From positions 1 to 33,220 of the forward strand of contig LBYF01000010.1 of assembly GCA_000996025.1 (NCBI GenBank): a stretch of 33,220 nt of DNA, read 5' to 3'. Below the pieces are notes generated by a model. That model saw only the letters and a program-made list of their open reading frames with translations. It had not been told where the DNA came from and did no database searches. How positions within the stretch are numbered: the first letter of the stretch is position 1; every line of letters begins with the position of its first letter. Origin of the DNA: Parcubacteria group bacterium GW2011_GWA2_40_14. Lineage in GTDB: Bacteria; Patescibacteriota; Minisyncoccia; Phycocordibacterales; DATDWN01. Both the position numbers and the translations under genes were made by a program. Shown here piece by piece: positions 1 to 9,700 of this stretch.

Positions 1-189
1 AAAGTAAATCCGCCTCCAGTGGATTTACTTGGTGGCGGATTAGTATCTTTTGATTTTCAGGACTTTTAAAAAATCGGCGTCTCCATTCTTGATTGACTCC
101 TTGTCCGGTTCGTCCTGGCTTTTTTCTTCAACAATTTCCACTATTCTGCAGAATACAAGAATACATGATGATTAAAATAAAAAGTATAT

Positions 190-753
190 ATGAGAAAAAT
201 TTTAAAAACAGAGTTTTTTGATAGGAGTTCCGTAACAGTGGCGGAGGAGTTGCTGGGGAAATTTTTGGTGCGAGAGAGAAAAATAGGAGAAAAGAAAGAG
301 AGAGAAATGTACAAAATTGTGGAGACGGAGGCGTATGAGGGACTCTTGGATAGGGCTTCACATGCCTCGCGAGGACAAACTGTGCGGAATGCACCGATGT
401 ATGGTTTGCCGGGGACGATTTATGTGTACTTTACTTATGGTATGCACTTTATGTTCAATATTGTCTGTGGAAAGAAAGGACATCCGGCAGCTGTTTTGAT
501 AAGGGGAGTGGAAAGTTGTAGTGGTCCCGGACGGCTGACTAAAAAATTGGGGATTGATAAAAGACTAAACGGCAAGATGCTCGGCAAAACGAGCGGATTA
601 TGGGTACAGTGGGTAGAAGATAGAATAGAAGTACGAGATAAGAGTTACGAGATACGAAAAGTTAAAATTCTTAGAACTCCACGTATTGGCATACGCTATG
701 CTGGGCCGATTTGGTCTAAAAAGTTGTACAGATTCGTGCTACAATCCCTATAA
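190..753 (+). CDS. DNA-3-methyladenine glycosylase (Mpg/AAG family)
   Basis: 187-aa ORF with AAG-family motifs: ELLGKFLVRE, VETEAYEG..DRASHASRGQT.RN.PMYG.PGTIYVYFTYGMHFMFNIV, AVLIRGVE, GPGRLTKKLGI. Confidence 0.95.
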   Translation: MRKILKTEFFDRSSVTVAEELLGKFLVRERKIGEKKEREMYKIVETEAYEGLLDRASHASRGQTVRNAPMYGLPGTIYVYFTYGMHFMFNIVCGKKGHPAAVLIRGVESCSGPGRLTKKLGIDKRLNGKMLGKTSGLWVQWVEDRIEVRDKSYEIRKVKILRTPRIGIRYAGPIWSKKLYRFVLQSL

Positions 754-760
754 TTAATTC

Positions 761-1018
761 ATGAAAACATTTGGTGATAAAGTACGAGAAGTAGTAAAGA
801 AGATTCCAAAAGGAAAAGTTTTGACATATGGAGAAGTTGCCAGACGAGCGGGGAATAAAAAAGCATACAGAGCGGTTGGAAATATTTTGAATAAAAATTA
901 TGACAAAAATATTCCTTGCCATAGGGTGATTCGCTCCGACGGAACGCCTGGTGGGTATAATAGGGGAACAGCAAAGAAAAAGGAGATGTTGATAGTAGAA
1001 GGTTACAGATTTAAATAA
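761..1018 (+). CDS. MGMT/Ogt-like methylated-DNA--protein cysteine methyltransferase DNA-binding domain protein
   Basis: 85 aa; GKVLTYGEVARRAG, RAVGN, IPCHRVIRSDGTPGGYNRG with active-site PCHRV; N-terminal domain absent. Confidence 0.92.
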   Translation: MKTFGDKVREVVKKIPKGKVLTYGEVARRAGNKKAYRAVGNILNKNYDKNIPCHRVIRSDGTPGGYNRGTAKKKEMLIVEGYRFK

Positions 1019-1071
1019 GGTGGTATAATTTGATAGTACACAGTTTTGTTATAAATTTAATTTTTAATATT

Positions 1072-1326
1072 ATGAATAGACATAAAGTAGGTTTAACGTT
1101 AGGTGTTTTTGCGGGGTTAATGCATCTGATTTGGGAAGTATTGATTTATACTGGTAATGCTCAAAGACTTATGGACTTTAAGCTTGGGATGCATTCTCTA
1201 AATAATCCCTTTATTGTCGGTGCTTTTGATATGACCACGGCTGTTCTAATGGTTCTTTTGGCTGTTGTAGGAGGTTATGTTGTGGGTAGTGTTTTTGCCA
1301 CCATATTTAACAAAATCCACAGGTAG
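1072..1326 (+). CDS. small conserved membrane protein
   Basis: ATG at 1072 (MNRHKVGLTLGVFAGLMHLIWEVLIY...), two hydrophobic segments; preceded by an extended -10 TGGTATAAT at 1021-1029. Confidence 0.6.
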   Translation: MNRHKVGLTLGVFAGLMHLIWEVLIYTGNAQRLMDFKLGMHSLNNPFIVGAFDMTTAVLMVLLAVVGGYVVGSVFATIFNKIHR

Positions 1327-1449
1327 AACTTCCAAATTTAACCAATCTCATCGTCTAAAATCCAAAACTCCCTCGTCACCTTAGGATTACTAAGGCTCCG
1401 AGTTAGTTTCAGATTTTATACGCGACCTTGGCTAAATTATGAAAGTTCT
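1325..1449. repeat. ~125-bp palindromic element, family B copy 1 (inverted relative to 19095-19221)
   Basis: AGAACTTCCAAATTTAACCAATCTCATCGTCTAAAATCCAAAACT...AGTTTCAGATTTTATACGCGACCTTGGCTAAATTATGAAAGTTCT; arms are reverse complements and the whole unit recurs in reverse orientation. Confidence 0.85.
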
Positions 1450-3013
1450 AAAGTACCTAATTATGTCAAAGTTTTTTTCAAAAGTACTTTCTCGGAAGTT
1501 GTATATTTATCTCTTTCTTTTTGTCGTAACACTTGTGGCCTATGCTCCGGCACTCCGTGGGCCGTTTTTCTTTGACGATAATATTTTTATTGAGCACAAT
1601 GTTTCGGTTCAAAACTTTGACCTGAAACAAATCTACACATCTAGCACTACAGCAGGTAGCGGTCTTTCAGGCGACAATTTCTATAGACCAAATGGTCAAG
1701 CTATTTTTGCTTTGCTCACATGGCTTTTTGGACTTTCTCCACTCATTTTTCATTTTGTAAATATTGCTCTCCACGCCACTCTAGGTTTTCTTATTTTTCT
1801 CTTTTTTTCTGACCTCGGTCTGCAAAGGTTGTACGCTATTTTAGGTTCTCTTTTGTTTCTACTACACCCTATACAAACGGAAGCTGTCAGCTACATTTCC
1901 GGTATATCGGACCCTCTTCTCGGTCTTGTTTTAATAGGGACACTCATTTTATTTGCCCGAGGTCTTGAAGGGGGTGGAGGATTTTCTTTAAAATACTGGG
2001 TTAGTATTTTGCTTCTTACTTTAGTTGGATTTTTTACAAAAGAGAATTTTGTCATTTTACCGGCACTGATGCTTGTGACTCTTATCTATATATATATGAA
2101 AGGACGCGCGGTTAATTGGAAGCGAGGAATTTTAGTTTTGATTACTGTTAGCATTCTGACGGCACTCTATCTCTGGGCTCGGTTTACTATTTTTAATTTC
2201 ACATCAGACATTACAGGCGGTTTTGCTATCCCAACATTTGCAAACGTCTACACAGAGTCTCTTTCTATACGACTTATTACATTTATAAGTATTTTCTATC
2301 ATTATGTCTGGATGCTTCTTGTGCCGATTGGTCTTCACTACGAAACCCCATATGTGGCGTATGATACACTCTCTACTTTTTCTGGGGTATTTGGCTTTAC
2401 TCTTATTTTTGGCGGAGCATACTTGGCGCTTTTATCACTTTCACACAGAAAAGGTATTTTCTTTTTTACATACTCATGGTTTTTTGTAGCTCTTTTGCCT
2501 TTTTCCGGCATTATTCCGACAAACGCAATGTATCTGGAGCATTGGCTGTATGTTCCTATTATCGGTGTTGTATTTTTTGTAGTTTATGCTTTGCAAATAA
2601 GTGGAGAGGAATTTGGAGCATCAAAAAGTTTGTTTCTTTATGTGCCCGTTATTGTCCTATGTATATATCTATCTCTTACGATATATCGTAATACAGACTG
2701 GGCTGACCCAATCCGCTTTTATCAAAACGAGTTGGAGTATGGAGGCTCGGCAAGAATATACGCGAACCTTGGCTTGGAGCTTGCCAATAGGGGTAACTGC
2801 GAACAAGCCATCCCGTACTATCGGCAAGCAATTTTGATAAGCGACCAGTATCCACAGACGCATCACAACCTCGGGCGGTGTTTGGAAGATTCAGGCAATA
2901 CGACCGAGGCAACGGCCGAATACAAACGAGCGCTTGAGATTGACCCGAATTTTTCTTATAGCATAGAGCGGCTCCGGCTGTTGGAGGAAAAATACGAACG
3001 ATTGACTTTTTGA
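1439..3013 (+). CDS. TPR-containing polytopic membrane glycosyltransferase (TMTC/PMT-like)
   Basis: Multi-TM N-terminal region with LRGPFFFDDNIF, NFYRPNGQAIF, LLHPIQTEAVSYISGISD and C-terminal TPRs (YANLGLELANRGNCEQAIPYYRQAI..). An alternative start at 1463 (MSKFF) may be correct because 1439 lies inside a repeat element. Confidence 0.85.
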   Translation: MKVLKYLIMSKFFSKVLSRKLYIYLFLFVVTLVAYAPALRGPFFFDDNIFIEHNVSVQNFDLKQIYTSSTTAGSGLSGDNFYRPNGQAIFALLTWLFGLSPLIFHFVNIALHATLGFLIFLFFSDLGLQRLYAILGSLLFLLHPIQTEAVSYISGISDPLLGLVLIGTLILFARGLEGGGGFSLKYWVSILLLTLVGFFTKENFVILPALMLVTLIYIYMKGRAVNWKRGILVLITVSILTALYLWARFTIFNFTSDITGGFAIPTFANVYTESLSIRLITFISIFYHYVWMLLVPIGLHYETPYVAYDTLSTFSGVFGFTLIFGGAYLALLSLSHRKGIFFFTYSWFFVALLPFSGIIPTNAMYLEHWLYVPIIGVVFFVVYALQISGEEFGASKSLFLYVPVIVLCIYLSLTIYRNTDWADPIRFYQNELEYGGSARIYANLGLELANRGNCEQAIPYYRQAILISDQYPQTHHNLGRCLEDSGNTTEATAEYKRALEIDPNFSYSIERLRLLEEKYERLTF

Positions 3014-3065
3014 ATAAAATACTGTAAGGTGTGATTAGAAAATATGATGTGTGTTAAACAACATC

Positions 3066-3100
3066 CCGCATGCAGACAAGTTATGCATGCGGATTTTTTA
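3066..3100 (+). terminator. rho-independent terminator after the TMTC-like gene
   Basis: CCGCATGC agacaagttat GCATGCGG followed by ATTTTTTA. Confidence 0.75.
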
Positions 3101-3122
3101 TACGATGAAGTTTTTAGGTTGA

Positions 3123-3228
3123 GGATAACTAAATACCTGTCCCTTAGTAGCATACGTTACAATCCTGCTATAGCAGGATTGTAACGTATGTGAACAATTA
3201 TGTTGCTAAGAAATAGGTGTGGATAAGT
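3123..3228. repeat. palindromic element, family A copy 1
   Basis: Perfect 40-bp palindrome CATACGTTACAATCCTGCTATAGCAGGATTGTAACGTATG (3151-3190), with flanks GGATAACT (3123-3130) and TGTGGATAAGT (right end). Confidence 0.9.
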
Positions 3229-3252
3229 GGCTTGCAAATTGATAAACAGCAC

Positions 3253-3282
3253 TTGACAGGTTTTACTAGACTAGTGTACACT
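3253..3282 (+). promoter_or_regulatory. candidate sigma70-type promoter for rpoBC
   Basis: TTGACA (3253-3258), 18-bp spacer, TACACT (3277-3282). Confidence 0.6.
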
Positions 3283-3295
3283 TCATTTTACCTTC

Positions 3296-3372
3296 ACCCA
3301 GTAGTGAATTTTGGCATCGCGCCTTGCGCCGTTCCGATTTCATCGGAACAATGCCAAAATCTACTACTGGGT
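3296..3372 (+). promoter_or_regulatory. multi-branched stem-loop in the rpoBC leader
   Basis: Outer stem ACCCAGTAGTGAATTTTGGCAT / ATGCCAAAATCTACTACTGGGT with 2 mismatches; inner hairpins GCGC-ctt-GCGC and GTTCCGAT-ttc-ATCGGAAC. Confidence 0.75.
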
Positions 3373-3575
3373 TCACGATTGAGTTTTGACCGAAGCGAGG
3401 AAAATAAGGAGGGAATTCCATAATTAATTGGTTCTCACACTATTTTGGGTTTAAATCGCTAACAAATCAATACAAATAAAATAAGGCCTTTCGATAAAGG
3501 TTTATTTTTATTTGTTTTATTTTATTAAGAGGTTTGAAATTTAAATTTCAAACAAATTAAACACAGACATTTTTT

Positions 3576-6500
3576 ATGAATATCACTTCACGACCAAAAA
3601 AGTATTTTAGCCGTTTCAAAGAGCCCTTGGTCAAAACTCCAAACTTTGTTTTACCTCAACTGGACTCTTTCAAGTGGCTTGTCGAAAAAGGATTGAAAGA
3701 GGTCTTTGATGAGTTTTCTTCTATAAAAGATTATTCGGCCAAAAAGTTCACCTTGGACTTTACAGGGTTTGAATTGGCAGAAGCAAAGTATGACGAGTAC
3801 TATGCAAAAGACAATAAACTGTCTTATGATGCGCCCCTGAAAGTCAAAGTTAAACTCCAAAATCATATTCTAGGCACGGAGAAAGAGCAGGAGATTTTCA
3901 TGGCTGATTTTCCACTGATGACAACGCACGGCACTTTTATTATTTCCGGTATTGAACGGGTTATCGTTCCACAGCTAGCTCGTTCGTACGGAGTCTTCTT
4001 TACAGCAAGCGAAGTCAAGGGTCGTCAGCTTTTTGGGGCTAAGATTATACCTCTTCGAGGGGCCTGGGTGGAAATAGAATCTGACCTAGACGGCATGATT
4101 TACGTCAGGATTGACCGCAAACGCAAGTTTGCCGCTACGGTGCTTCTGCGTGTTCTAGGAGCAAAAACAGACGCCGATATTTTGGAATTATTTGAAGATG
4201 ATAATTTTAGCAAAGTATCAATTGAAAAAACACTTCTGAAAGACCATGCCAAAACGATAGAGGATGCTTTCATTGAAATCCACAAACGTCTTCGTGATGG
4301 AGATTTAGCTACCGCCGAAAATGCAAAGGAATTTGTAACTTCTATATTTGATACGGAACGATACGACCTCTCTGTGGTTGGACGACATATGTTTAACAAG
4401 CGTTTTGGTAAGAAAATGGATGACAAAGAATTGAAACGCAAAACAATCTCCTTGGAAGACATTGTTACCATAATCAAAAACATCGCTCTTCTGAACAACA
4501 CTCCACACGCAATCCCTGACGATATTGACCACTTGGGCAAACGCCGTGTCCGATTTGTCGGTGAGCTTTTTCAGCAAAAAATTCGCACCGGCATGGTTCA
4601 GATTAAACGAAATATTCAAAATCGTATGTCAACAATTGACACGGATGTGACCCTTCCCGTTCAGTTTATTTCTCCAAAACCCTTGCAGGCTCGCATTAAG
4701 GAATTTTTCACCACGAACCAACTATCGCAGTTTATGACTCAGGAAAACCCGCTGGCCGAGATTGAAAATCTGCGGACACTTTCGGCTTTGGGTCCGGGAG
4801 GATTAAATCGCACACGAGCCGGTTTTGAAGTGCGTGATGTCCACACTTCACATTACGGTAGGCTCTGCCCGATTCACACTCCAGAAGGTCCAAACATTGG
4901 ATTGGTATTGCGTCTGGCTATTTACGCTCGCATCAACAGCTTCGGCATGATAGAAACTCCGTATGCAAAGGTAAAAGGAGGGGTGGTTACCGATGAAATA
5001 CATTATCTAAATGCTTCCGAAGAAGAAGGATATGCTATCGCTCATGCCGCAACACCAGTGGACGAGGATGGCAAAATTTTGGTTCCCGAAGTTGAGGTTC
5101 GCATTGAAGGCAATCCTGCAACCGTTTCAAAAAGCAAAGTTGATTTTATAGATGTTTCTACCAACCAAGCTTTTTCCATTGCCACATCCATGATTCCTTT
5201 CCTTAATCACGATGAAGCAAGCAGGGCTCTCATGGCTTCCAACATGCAGAGACAGGCCACTCCATGTATTGTTCCAGAAGCGCCATTGGTTGCCACAGGT
5301 ATGGAAGAGGATGCTATGAAATATACAGGACGTTTGGTAATTAGCACGGAAGAGGGGACAGTGACTAGTGCAGATGGTATGAAAATCAGAGTAAAAGGAA
5401 ATAAGGCAAAGGATACAACATACAATCTAGTGCGATTTTCCAGAACAAACGGTTTTACCGCTTTTCATCAACGTCCGATAGTGTCCGTTGGTCAAAAGAT
5501 AAAAAAGGGTGATGTTTTGGCAGACACCAGCGCCTCGCAAAATGGTCAAACTGCTATTGGACAAAACATGTTGGTGGCATTTATGTCATGGAGTGGCAGT
5601 AACTACGAAGATGCTATTATTCTGTCCGAGCGAGTAGTCAAAGATAGTAAGTTTACATCCATACATATTGAGGAATTCGTGGTTAATGTTCGCGACACCA
5701 AGCTTGGTCCAGAAGTAACAACTTGTGATATTCCAAATGTCGGGGAATTAAAACTGAAAAACTTGGCCGAAGACGGCATCGTTCGGGTAGGAGCTGAAGT
5801 TCGACCTGGAGATATTTTAGTTGGTAAGATTACACCAAAAGGGGAGACACAACTGACACCAGAGGAGAGATTACTCCGCTCGCTTTTCGGTGAGAAAGCT
5901 CATGATGTCAAAGATACATCAAAGAGAATGGAGGGTGGCAAGCGCGGGCGAATTATCAAAGTGCAAGTGTTTTCGCGAGAAAAAGGGGACAAGCTAGACT
6001 CCGGTATCATCAAGCGCATACATATTGAAGTGGCTCAATTGCGAAATGTTTCTGTTGGCGATAAGTTGGCAGGACGACATGGCAACAAAGGGGTTATTTC
6101 TCGTATCTTGCCCGAAGAGGACATGCCGTATATGGAAGACGGTACACCGATTGATGTTATTTTAACTCCGCTTGGGGTGCCAAGTCGTATGAACTTGGGG
6201 CAGATTTTGGAACTTCACTTGGGACTTGCCGCGCACACGCTCGGTTATCAAGCTATCGTTCCTCCATTTGCCGGAGCGACAGGAGATGAAACTAAAGCAG
6301 AACTGAAACTGGCTGGATTTTCGGAGACTGGCAAGATGAAACTTTTTGATGGACGGACAGGCGAATCATTTGAACAGGACATCGCCGTCGGTTACATGTA
6401 TATTATGAAACTTCACCATATGGTGGAAGACAAAATCCACATGCGTTCTATAGGTCCGTATTCGCTCATTACTCAACAGCCACTTGGCGGAAAAGCTCAA

Positions 6501-6794
6501 AACGGAGGACAGAGATTTGGAGAAATGGAAGTTTGGGCTCTGCTTGGTCACGGCGCGGCCCATACTCTGCAGGAGATTTTAACTATCAAGTCAGACGATA
6601 TTACAGGACGCTCGGCCGCTTTTGACGCTATAGTTAAAGGTTTGCCAATAACCCAGCTTAATACACCAGCATCTTTTAATGTTTTGCTTAATAATTTACG
6701 AGGTTTGGCTTTGGATGTCCAAGTCAAGCGTCCCAGTGCCGATATTGCATCGCGCATTTTGCCGTCCCACCCTAATCAACCAAAACATATATGA
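3576..6794 (+). CDS. rpoB: DNA-directed RNA polymerase subunit beta
   Basis: 1072 aa; canonical RpoB motifs (LSALGPGGLNRTRAGFEVRDVHTSHYGRLCPIHTPEGPNIGLV; GDKLAGRHGNKGVISRILPEEDMPYMEDGTPIDVILTPLGVPSRMNLGQILELHLG). Confidence 0.99.
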   Translation: MNITSRPKKYFSRFKEPLVKTPNFVLPQLDSFKWLVEKGLKEVFDEFSSIKDYSAKKFTLDFTGFELAEAKYDEYYAKDNKLSYDAPLKVKVKLQNHILGTEKEQEIFMADFPLMTTHGTFIISGIERVIVPQLARSYGVFFTASEVKGRQLFGAKIIPLRGAWVEIESDLDGMIYVRIDRKRKFAATVLLRVLGAKTDADILELFEDDNFSKVSIEKTLLKDHAKTIEDAFIEIHKRLRDGDLATAENAKEFVTSIFDTERYDLSVVGRHMFNKRFGKKMDDKELKRKTISLEDIVTIIKNIALLNNTPHAIPDDIDHLGKRRVRFVGELFQQKIRTGMVQIKRNIQNRMSTIDTDVTLPVQFISPKPLQARIKEFFTTNQLSQFMTQENPLAEIENLRTLSALGPGGLNRTRAGFEVRDVHTSHYGRLCPIHTPEGPNIGLVLRLAIYARINSFGMIETPYAKVKGGVVTDEIHYLNASEEEGYAIAHAATPVDEDGKILVPEVEVRIEGNPATVSKSKVDFIDVSTNQAFSIATSMIPFLNHDEASRALMASNMQRQATPCIVPEAPLVATGMEEDAMKYTGRLVISTEEGTVTSADGMKIRVKGNKAKDTTYNLVRFSRTNGFTAFHQRPIVSVGQKIKKGDVLADTSASQNGQTAIGQNMLVAFMSWSGSNYEDAIILSERVVKDSKFTSIHIEEFVVNVRDTKLGPEVTTCDIPNVGELKLKNLAEDGIVRVGAEVRPGDILVGKITPKGETQLTPEERLLRSLFGEKAHDVKDTSKRMEGGKRGRIIKVQVFSREKGDKLDSGIIKRIHIEVAQLRNVSVGDKLAGRHGNKGVISRILPEEDMPYMEDGTPIDVILTPLGVPSRMNLGQILELHLGLAAHTLGYQAIVPPFAGATGDETKAELKLAGFSETGKMKLFDGRTGESFEQDIAVGYMYIMKLHHMVEDKIHMRSIGPYSLITQQPLGGKAQNGGQRFGEMEVWALLGHGAAHTLQEILTIKSDDITGRSAAFDAIVKGLPITQLNTPASFNVLLNNLRGLALDVQVKRPSADIASRILPSHPNQPKHI

Positions 6795-9700
6795 AACAAC
6801 ATACACAAAATACCAATGATATTGAAACCATATCATTAAAGATAGCTTCTCCAGAGAGAATAAAAGAGTGGTCATTTGGCGAGGTTACAAAACCGGAAAC
6901 AATCAATTATCGCACCCAGCGTAGTGAAAAAAGCGGTCTTTTTGACGAAAAGATTTTCGGTCCAGACAAAGATTATGAATGTTATTGTGGAAAGTATAGA
7001 GGTATCCGTTACAAGGGAATCATCTGCGAAAAATGTGGAGTGGAAATTACTCGCTCTATTGTTCGTCGCGAGCGTATGGGTCACATTGAACTGGCCTCTC
7101 CTGTATCCCACATCTGGTTTTTGAAATCCATGCCATCACGCATAAGTATGGTTTTGGGTATTCCTACGGCAGATTTGGAAAAAGTCATTTATTTCGCTGG
7201 ATATATCGTTACAAAAGTTTCCGAGGAAGACAGAGTAAGATATTTGAAGGATTTGGATTCCGAATACAAAGCAAAAATAAAATCCTTGCAGGATGAAAAA
7301 ACAAAAGAGCATGTCAAAGAGATGCTCCTTACCGCCAAGCGGGAGATTGAATCAATTCAGGAAGGAAAAGTTTTGGACGAAGTGGAATACTACAACTTTG
7401 GCATGAAATACGGCACTATGTTTGAAGCAGGTATAGGCGCAGAGTCTATATATAATATTTTCAAAAAAATAGATTTGCACAAACTCCTCTCCCAACTTAA
7501 AGAAGAACTTGAAAAAGCATCCAATTTAGAATCAGTTAAAGTAAATAAGAGAATCTCACTTATTGCCGCAATGATTCACTCCAATATTCGCCCAGAGTGG
7601 ATGTTTCTTTCAAATATTCCAGTTATGCCACCAGCCCTCCGGCCTATGGTTCCACTGGATGGTGGTCGCTATGCCACGTCCGACGTCAATGACCTCTATC
7701 GTCGGGTTATAAACAGAAACAACCGTTTGAAAAAACTGAAAGATATTCATGCTCCAGATGTTATTTTGCGAAATGAAAAAAGAATTCTGCAAGAAGCAGC
7801 GGATGCTCTGATAGACAACTCTATTCGTCACGGCCAAGCCTCGGGCGCTGTCAGTCAGTCACAAAGACGACCTTTGAAGTCCATCGCCGATAATTTGAAA
7901 GGTAAACGAGGTATTTTCCGTCAAAACTTACTTGGAAAGCGAGTGGATTATTCTGGTCGTTCGGTTATCGTGGTCGGTCCAGACCTTCACCTAAACCAGT
8001 GTGGTTTGCCAAAACACATGGCACTGGAGCTTTTCAAACCATTTGTCATTTCTGAACTTTTGAAAAAAGAGTATGCCTACAATATTCGCGGAGCGTCCAA
8101 ATTGATTGAAGATGGTATAGCTGAAGTTTGGGCTATTCTAGAAGAGGTTATCCACGACAGGTTTGTGCTCCTCAATCGCGCGCCGACACTACATCGTCTT
8201 GGTATTCAAGCATTCAAACCGATACTTATTGAAGGTAACGCTATACATAAAAATATCTTGAAACCGGGCTCGGGGGACGCAACTATTTCTGCAAAACTTT
8301 TGGATATTGTTTTGGGTTGCTATTGGATGACAAAAGAAATTAACGGAGAAAAGGGCGAGGGAAAAATGTTTTCATCTCCAAACAGCGCTATCACAGCATA
8401 TGACTTTAATGAAATTAGTTTTCGCTCAAAAATAAAAATCTTGCCGACAACTTCGGACAAGTACAAGCAATTTGAAGGCAAGCTGTTTGAAACAACTGTT
8501 GGACGGCTCCTCTTTAATTCTGTTTTGCCAAAAGATTATCCTTTTATAAATAGCGAAATAAATCGAGATAAGATTTCCACATTAGTTGATGACCTTATTG
8601 AAAAATACGGTATTGAAAATGTGCCAAAAATGATTGACCAAATTAAATCTTTTGGTTTCAAGTATGCAACGCATTCCGGCGTAACATGGGGACTTGGTGA
8701 TATCATGATTCCTGAAGGCAAAAAGCACATTATACTTGGAGCAAAAGAGAAAGCAAAAATAATTGCCGAGCATTTTGATGCTGGGCTTATTTCCAAGGAA
8801 GAAAGATTACGTCAGACCATTGAAATCTGGCATGGGGCCAAAGCTGAAGTGGAAAAAATTATGCCTGCCACTCTGCCAAAGAACGGCTCGGTTTCCGATA
8901 TGGTACTTTCCAAAGCCCGCGGTTCAATGGCTAATATTACTCAAATGGCTGGTATGAAGGGTCTCATTACTAATACATCTGGAGAAACGATTGAATTTCC
9001 AATTATTTCTTCTTATAAAGAGGGACTTACTCCGCTTGAATATTTTATTACTACACACGGTTCTAGAAAAGGTTTGACTGACACCGCTCTAAACACGGCA
9101 AAGTCCGGGTATCTGACTAGAAAAATGTTTGTGGTGGCTCAAGATACTATTATTACCGAAGAAGATTGTGGCACAAAAGAAGGGGTGCTGATAGATAAGA
9201 ATGCGATATCTGGTATGGAAGTTTCCATCGCAAAGCATATCAAGGGACGATTTTTGGCTGAAGAAGTTGTTACTAAAGATGGCACTGTGCTTTTCAAAAA
9301 AGACCACTTCCTAACAAAGAAAGAAGCAGTACAAATAGAATCACTCGGTATTTCTGCAGTTTCCGTTCGTTCACCACTGTCATGTAGAACCTTAAACGGC
9401 ATCTGTATCAAATGTTATGGGGCCGACCTCGGTAAAAACAAAGTAGTTGAGCTCGGTGAAGCCGTCGGAACTGTGGCTGGACAAGCAATCGGCGAGCCCG
9501 GAACACAGCTGACTATGCGTACCTTCCACGCCGGAGGAGCAGCTTCTGTTTCCGGAGACATTACCTCTGGACTTCCTCGGGTGGAAGAACTTTTTGAGAA
9601 GCGCAAACCGAAAAATCCTGCGGTGGTTTCTTCCGTTTCCGGAACCATTTCCAATATCCGCCAGTCTGACAAAGAAAAAATTATTGTCATTACTCCAAAC

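Noticed and set aside
4100-4619. Long minus-strand ORFs antisense to rpoB (146 and 104 aa)
   Set aside because: Fully inside a strongly supported rpoB reading frame; sequences are low-complexity S/L/R-rich translations typical of antisense frames.
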